Source: JBDTMT01 sp033764095
GTDB taxonomy: Bacteria; Desulfobacterota; Binatia; HRBIN30; CADEER01
Assembly: GCA_033764095.1 (NCBI GenBank)
Contig: JANRJF010000068.1
Coordinates: forward strand, 1-64,000
DNA length: 64,000 nt
Direction: 5' to 3'
Shown: in pieces, positions 61,547-64,000 of the stretch
How the letters are laid out: each line of letters starts with the position of its first letter
How positions within the stretch are numbered: position 1 is the stretch's first letter
Notes under the pieces: model-generated
Seen by the model: the letters and a program-made list of their open reading frames with translations, nothing else
Told to the model about the DNA's origin: nothing
Database searches by the model: none
Made by a program: the position numbers and the translations under genes

Positions 61547-61792
61547 ATGGCCAAGCCGCCGAAGTCGCTTGCCCCGAAAATCACCATCATTCCGGGGCGC
61601 GGGGTCTCACAGACCATCAACTATCTGCTCAAGGATCGCGACGAGCTCGACTGGCTGGTGGCCGTCGGGCGGAACAAGGAAGGCGAGATCTTCTTCTACG
61701 ACACCGGCGGCGACATCATCGAGGACCTCGGGACGCTGGAGTACCTGAAGGAACGCATCGCCCGGGCGCACTTCGGCGACGAGCCGGAGTGA
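61547..61792 (+). CDS. Small hypothetical protein
   Basis: An 81-residue soluble protein with a basic N-terminus (MAKPPKSLAPKITIIPGRG) and an acidic C-terminus; the middle is predicted to mix strands (LDWLVAVGRN, EIFFYDTGGD) and a helix (LEYLKERIARAHF). No motif or family recognised. It begins 31 bases after the methyltransferase stop on the same strand; the ribosome site is weak. Composition and frame usage look coding. Confidence 0.5.
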   Translation: MAKPPKSLAPKITIIPGRGVSQTINYLLKDRDELDWLVAVGRNKEGEIFFYDTGGDIIEDLGTLEYLKERIARAHFGDEPE

Positions 61793-61964
61793 CGCATGGC
61801 GTCGCCGGCGCCGAGCAACTGGCGCAGCGACCGGCATTTTGGTCGTCACGATGGTGACGCCGACACGTCACTCGCGAGGTCGGGTGTCGTGGAAAGCGCC
61901 GGGTGGTCGCGGGCACGGTCTTGGCTAACACCCTCCCCAGTCCTGGCTGGACGGGAGGTGGTGC

Positions 61965-62285
61965 ATGGAAGATCTGCGCAAACAGGCGAACGACCTGCTG
62001 GTGTTCTACGGTAAGATGCAGAACCGGCTGTCGCAGGCCGGGGTGACCGACACCGGTTCGCTGGTCACCATGTTCAAGCAGCTCGAGCGCGGGCTCGAGG
62101 CGGTCTCGCTCGACGACCTCGACCCGGCGATCCAGGAAGTGACCCGCCTAGTGGATTCGCTCAACCGCATGCAGGGCGACCTGCAGGTCCTCAAGGACCT
62201 GAAGATGCGCGTCGAGAAGACCAAGGCGGCGATCGGCGCGCGACCCGAGGACCAGCCGGCCGGCAACGGACGTCGCGCCGCCTGA
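61965..62285 (+). CDS. Small coiled-coil-like hypothetical protein
   Basis: A 106-residue soluble, almost wholly helical protein with heptad-like spacing of Leu/Val/Ile in 30-90 (for example VTRLVDSLNRMQGDLQVLKD), followed by a polar tail. It probably dimerises. GGGAGGTGG lies 4 to 6 bases before the ATG, a strong ribosome site. No family recognised. The 172-base gap before it shows no other gene. Confidence 0.65.
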   Translation: MEDLRKQANDLLVFYGKMQNRLSQAGVTDTGSLVTMFKQLERGLEAVSLDDLDPAIQEVTRLVDSLNRMQGDLQVLKDLKMRVEKTKAAIGARPEDQPAGNGRRAA

Positions 62286-62309
62286 GCGACGCGACGTCGG
62301 GCTCGCCGT

Positions 62310-63191
62310 TCAGCTCGACGGCGGCGAGATCTGCCGCGGTTCAGGCGTCGGCGGCGGATCGAACAGGTCCGACAGCCGCACGCGCCGGTAGGATTCGGGC
62401 ACCTCGAAGGCGGAGGCCGGCACGTCCTCCTGCTTCACCGCGGTGGCGACCCGCTCGTAGCCGCCGGCCAGGTGGTGCACGATATTGCGCAGGACGAAGC
62501 CGCGCTCGATCATGCTGCGGTACTGCGCATCGTGGTAGAGCGCGTTGTACTGCTTGGCGGACTTGCCCATCATCGCCGCGCCGGTCGTCTCCTGCTGCGC
62601 CAGGAAGCGGGCCGCGTCGAGATCGGCCGACACGTTCAGGCCGGTGGCCAGCCACAGCTCCTGGAAGAGCTCGCCGTCGACCTTCACCTCGAACTTCTCG
62701 GTGTCGTAGCCGGCGATCTTCTCGTGCTGCCCGGTGCTGGTGATCGACACCGGCAGTTGCTTGGCCTGCTCGAGGGCCTCCTTCTCCTTCCGCGCGACGC
62801 GCTCCTTGTGCGACTCGTCGCCGCGCTCGGCAGCCTTGTTCTTCATCTTCTCCGACATGCCCATCGCGGCGACGCGGTCGCTCATCACCTGCTTCCTGTG
62901 CGCCGACATCTCGCTGACGTAGTCGTTGACCGGGCCGCCCCAGAACGTCTGCTTGCGCGGGTTGAGCAGGGTGAACCGATCGGTGGCGTAGTCGGTGATC
63001 GTCACCACATCCGGCTGTTGCATGCGCACCTTGTTGCCGCTGATCGACTGGACGGCCGGCTGCGTCGCCATGCGCTCGCCCCTGGCGTTCACCGCCGTCG
63101 TATTCCAGTCGATGACCCACCCGGCCTGCGCCGCCACCGGCAGCAGCAGCGAGCCCAGCCCCAAGAACGCCCTGCAAATCGCGCGCGACAT
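62310..63191 (-). CDS. Secreted protein, DUF4412-like
   Basis: A 293-residue exported protein: signal peptide 1-23 (ends VAAQA), a strand-rich N-terminal half (25-100) with KVRMQQPDVVTITDYATD and FTLLNPRKQTFWGG, a basic/acidic helical middle (110-150), and a C-terminal half with TEKFEVKVDGELFQELWLAT. This layout resembles DUF4412 or outer-membrane lipoprotein-sorting-like proteins that sense or bind lipids; function unknown. ATG 63191 has GGAGG nine bases upstream, better spacing than the GTG at 63197. A Pro-rich tail ends it. Confidence 0.65.
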   Translation of the reverse strand: MSRAICRAFLGLGSLLLPVAAQAGWVIDWNTTAVNARGERMATQPAVQSISGNKVRMQQPDVVTITDYATDRFTLLNPRKQTFWGGPVNDYVSEMSAHRKQVMSDRVAAMGMSEKMKNKAAERGDESHKERVARKEKEALEQAKQLPVSITSTGQHEKIAGYDTEKFEVKVDGELFQELWLATGLNVSADLDAARFLAQQETTGAAMMGKSAKQYNALYHDAQYRSMIERGFVLRNIVHHLAGGYERVATAVKQEDVPASAFEVPESYRRVRLSDLFDPPPTPEPRQISPPSS

Positions 63192-63262
63192 CAACACCGT
63201 CCTCCACTCAATGATGACCGGCGACTCTAAAGGTGGGTGCTCGGCAAGTCAATTTTCGCGCT

Positions 63263-64000
63263 TCAGCGCAACGCGCTGGCCTGGCCGACGATCGTCTTGG
63301 TGCCGTCGTCCTTGGCGCACCACACATCGACCGGCACGCGCCAGCGACTCCCCTCGCGGATCGGCTCGCGCGCGCTGCCGCCGGTGCTGATCGCCTCCTC
63401 GCCCCAGAGGACGTTGACCAGGCTCACCTGCAGTTGTCCGCCGGCCAGCCAGCCGAGCCCGAAGGCGCGCGTCATCAGCTCCGAGATCAGGCAGATCGAG
63501 AGCATGCCCTGCACCACCACGTCGGGGAATCCGAGCGCCCGCGCCATCTCGCGGTCGGTGTGGTAGTTCTTCACCGGACCGGAGAAGGCCTCGCACATCG
63601 CCAGCGAGACGACGCGACGGAACTCGGGCAGCGCCGCGCCGCCGGGCGCGATCTCGAAGCGGCGTTCGCTGCGCTGCTCGCGTGACTTGTCGAGCACGAT
63701 CTCGTCGGCCGGGATGTCGGCGAGGAAGCTCTGATGGGTGCGGCTGCGCTGCAGCCAGCGGCCGTCGTCGTCGGTGATCAGGATCTCGTTGACGATGTAG
63801 TCGCGGTCGCGCTTGCGATAGCGCGAGACCACGGTCGAGCGCGTGCGCACCGCCTGGCCGAGCGGCATCGGCGCGAACAGCTCCCACTCCTGCTTGGCGT
63901 GCAGGTTGCCGATCAGGTTGGGTAGGTACCAGCCGAGGTCGCGGTAGACCTCGGAGTGGTAGAGCAACGCCGGCGCGAACGGGCCACCGGCGGTCGTCTC
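63263..64000 (-). CDS. MaoC-like (hot-dog fold) dehydratase, N-terminus beyond window
   Basis: At least 245 residues of a hot-dog-fold protein read in from the right edge; the open frame continues past base 64000, so the start is outside. An N-terminal hot-dog half (with HAKQEWELFAPMPLGQAVRT) resembles the FAS1-like dehydratase domain; a second half from about GFPDVVVQGMLSICLISEL, near the MaoC motif, closes the protein. Such double hot-dog proteins hydrate enoyl-CoA, often bulky or steroid acyl groups. The catalytic Asp/His pair of classical MaoC is only partly visible (YHTDREMARALGF). Confidence 0.7.
   Translation of the reverse strand, partial: ETTAGGPFAPALLYHSEVYRDLGWYLPNLIGNLHAKQEWELFAPMPLGQAVRTRSTVVSRYRKRDRDYIVNEILITDDDGRWLQRSRTHQSFLADIPADEIVLDKSREQRSERRFEIAPGGAALPEFRRVVSLAMCEAFSGPVKNYHTDREMARALGFPDVVVQGMLSICLISELMTRAFGLGWLAGGQLQVSLVNVLWGEEAISTGGSAREPIREGSRWRVPVDVWCAKDDGTKTIVGQASALR

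Overview
This 64 kb window comes from a very GC-rich, densely coded bacterial chromosome with a Gram-negative (two-membrane) envelope. Evidence for the outer membrane is MlaA/MlaC, a DUF1302 outer-membrane protein, a DUF1329 protein and several lipoproteins. The gene mix includes an F420-type LLM oxidoreductase, a DUF1214/sulfotransferase pair, an SCP-x-type thiolase with a DUF35 partner, hydantoinase-type HyuB/HyuA, a large NAD-glutamate dehydrogenase and myo-inositol-phosphate synthase. It resembles uncultured delta-proteobacteria-like lineages such as Candidatus Binatota (inference; no rRNA gene is present to confirm it). I saw no tRNA, rRNA, CRISPR array, intact transposase or prophage.

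Layout. 1-3.8 kb: DUF1214 protein, sulfotransferase and amidohydrolase. 4.1-6.9 kb: a tightly overlapping type IV pilus minor-pilin operon (DUF4124 protein, PilV-, PilW- and PilX-like). 7-15.2 kb: MetE-type zinc methyltransferase, histidine-phosphatase lipoprotein, DoxX, a lipoprotein, a multi-pass membrane protein, SppA-like peptidase, DUF1329 protein and a hypothetical. 15.3-19.3 kb: endonuclease III, an SDR, then a three-gene glycan cluster (UbiA-family polyprenyl-phosphate phosphoribosyltransferase, cupin, GDP-deoxyhexose reductase/epimerase). 19.3-25.8 kb: a lower-GC beta-propeller lipoprotein, DUF1302 outer-membrane protein, ComEC and a divergent ComEA. 26-33 kb: a catabolic block of thiolase, DUF35, HyuB, HyuA and a diiron ferritin-like protein. 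33-36 kb: MlaC and MlaA tail to tail, LLM oxidoreductase, PGPGW protein. 36.2-43.9 kb: TPR protein, phosphodiesterase-TPR fusion, zinc alcohol dehydrogenase, GT-C-like membrane protein, small phosphatase, SDR, NUDIX. 44-47.8 kb: two tandem secreted paralogs of unknown function, a 46-residue membrane peptide, a thrombospondin-type-3 protein and small unknowns. 47.8-51.3 kb: rpoD and ino1. 51.4-64 kb: M23 peptidase operon, MBL hydrolase, NAD-GDH, GNAT, RNA m5U methyltransferase, small unknowns, a secreted protein and a MaoC-like dehydratase cut by the window edge.

How the genes work together. The amidohydrolase, thiolase/DUF35, HyuAB, diiron enzyme, SDRs, LLM oxidoreductase and MaoC-like dehydratase, with DUF1302/DUF1329 envelope proteins, point to breakdown of hydrophobic, possibly steroid- or terpenoid-like, acyl-CoA substrates (inference). 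ComEC, ComEA and the minor pilins could form part of a DNA-uptake machine.

The most unusual feature is non-coding. At least five distinct families of palindromic, terminal-inverted-repeat elements sit in the intergenic gaps, several directly abutting or entering coding sequences. They are concentrated around the thiolase-HyuAB block, where three gene boundaries in 4 kb carry a long-armed inverted-repeat element and a fourth carries a short REP-like palindrome. No protein that could mobilise them is encoded in the window.
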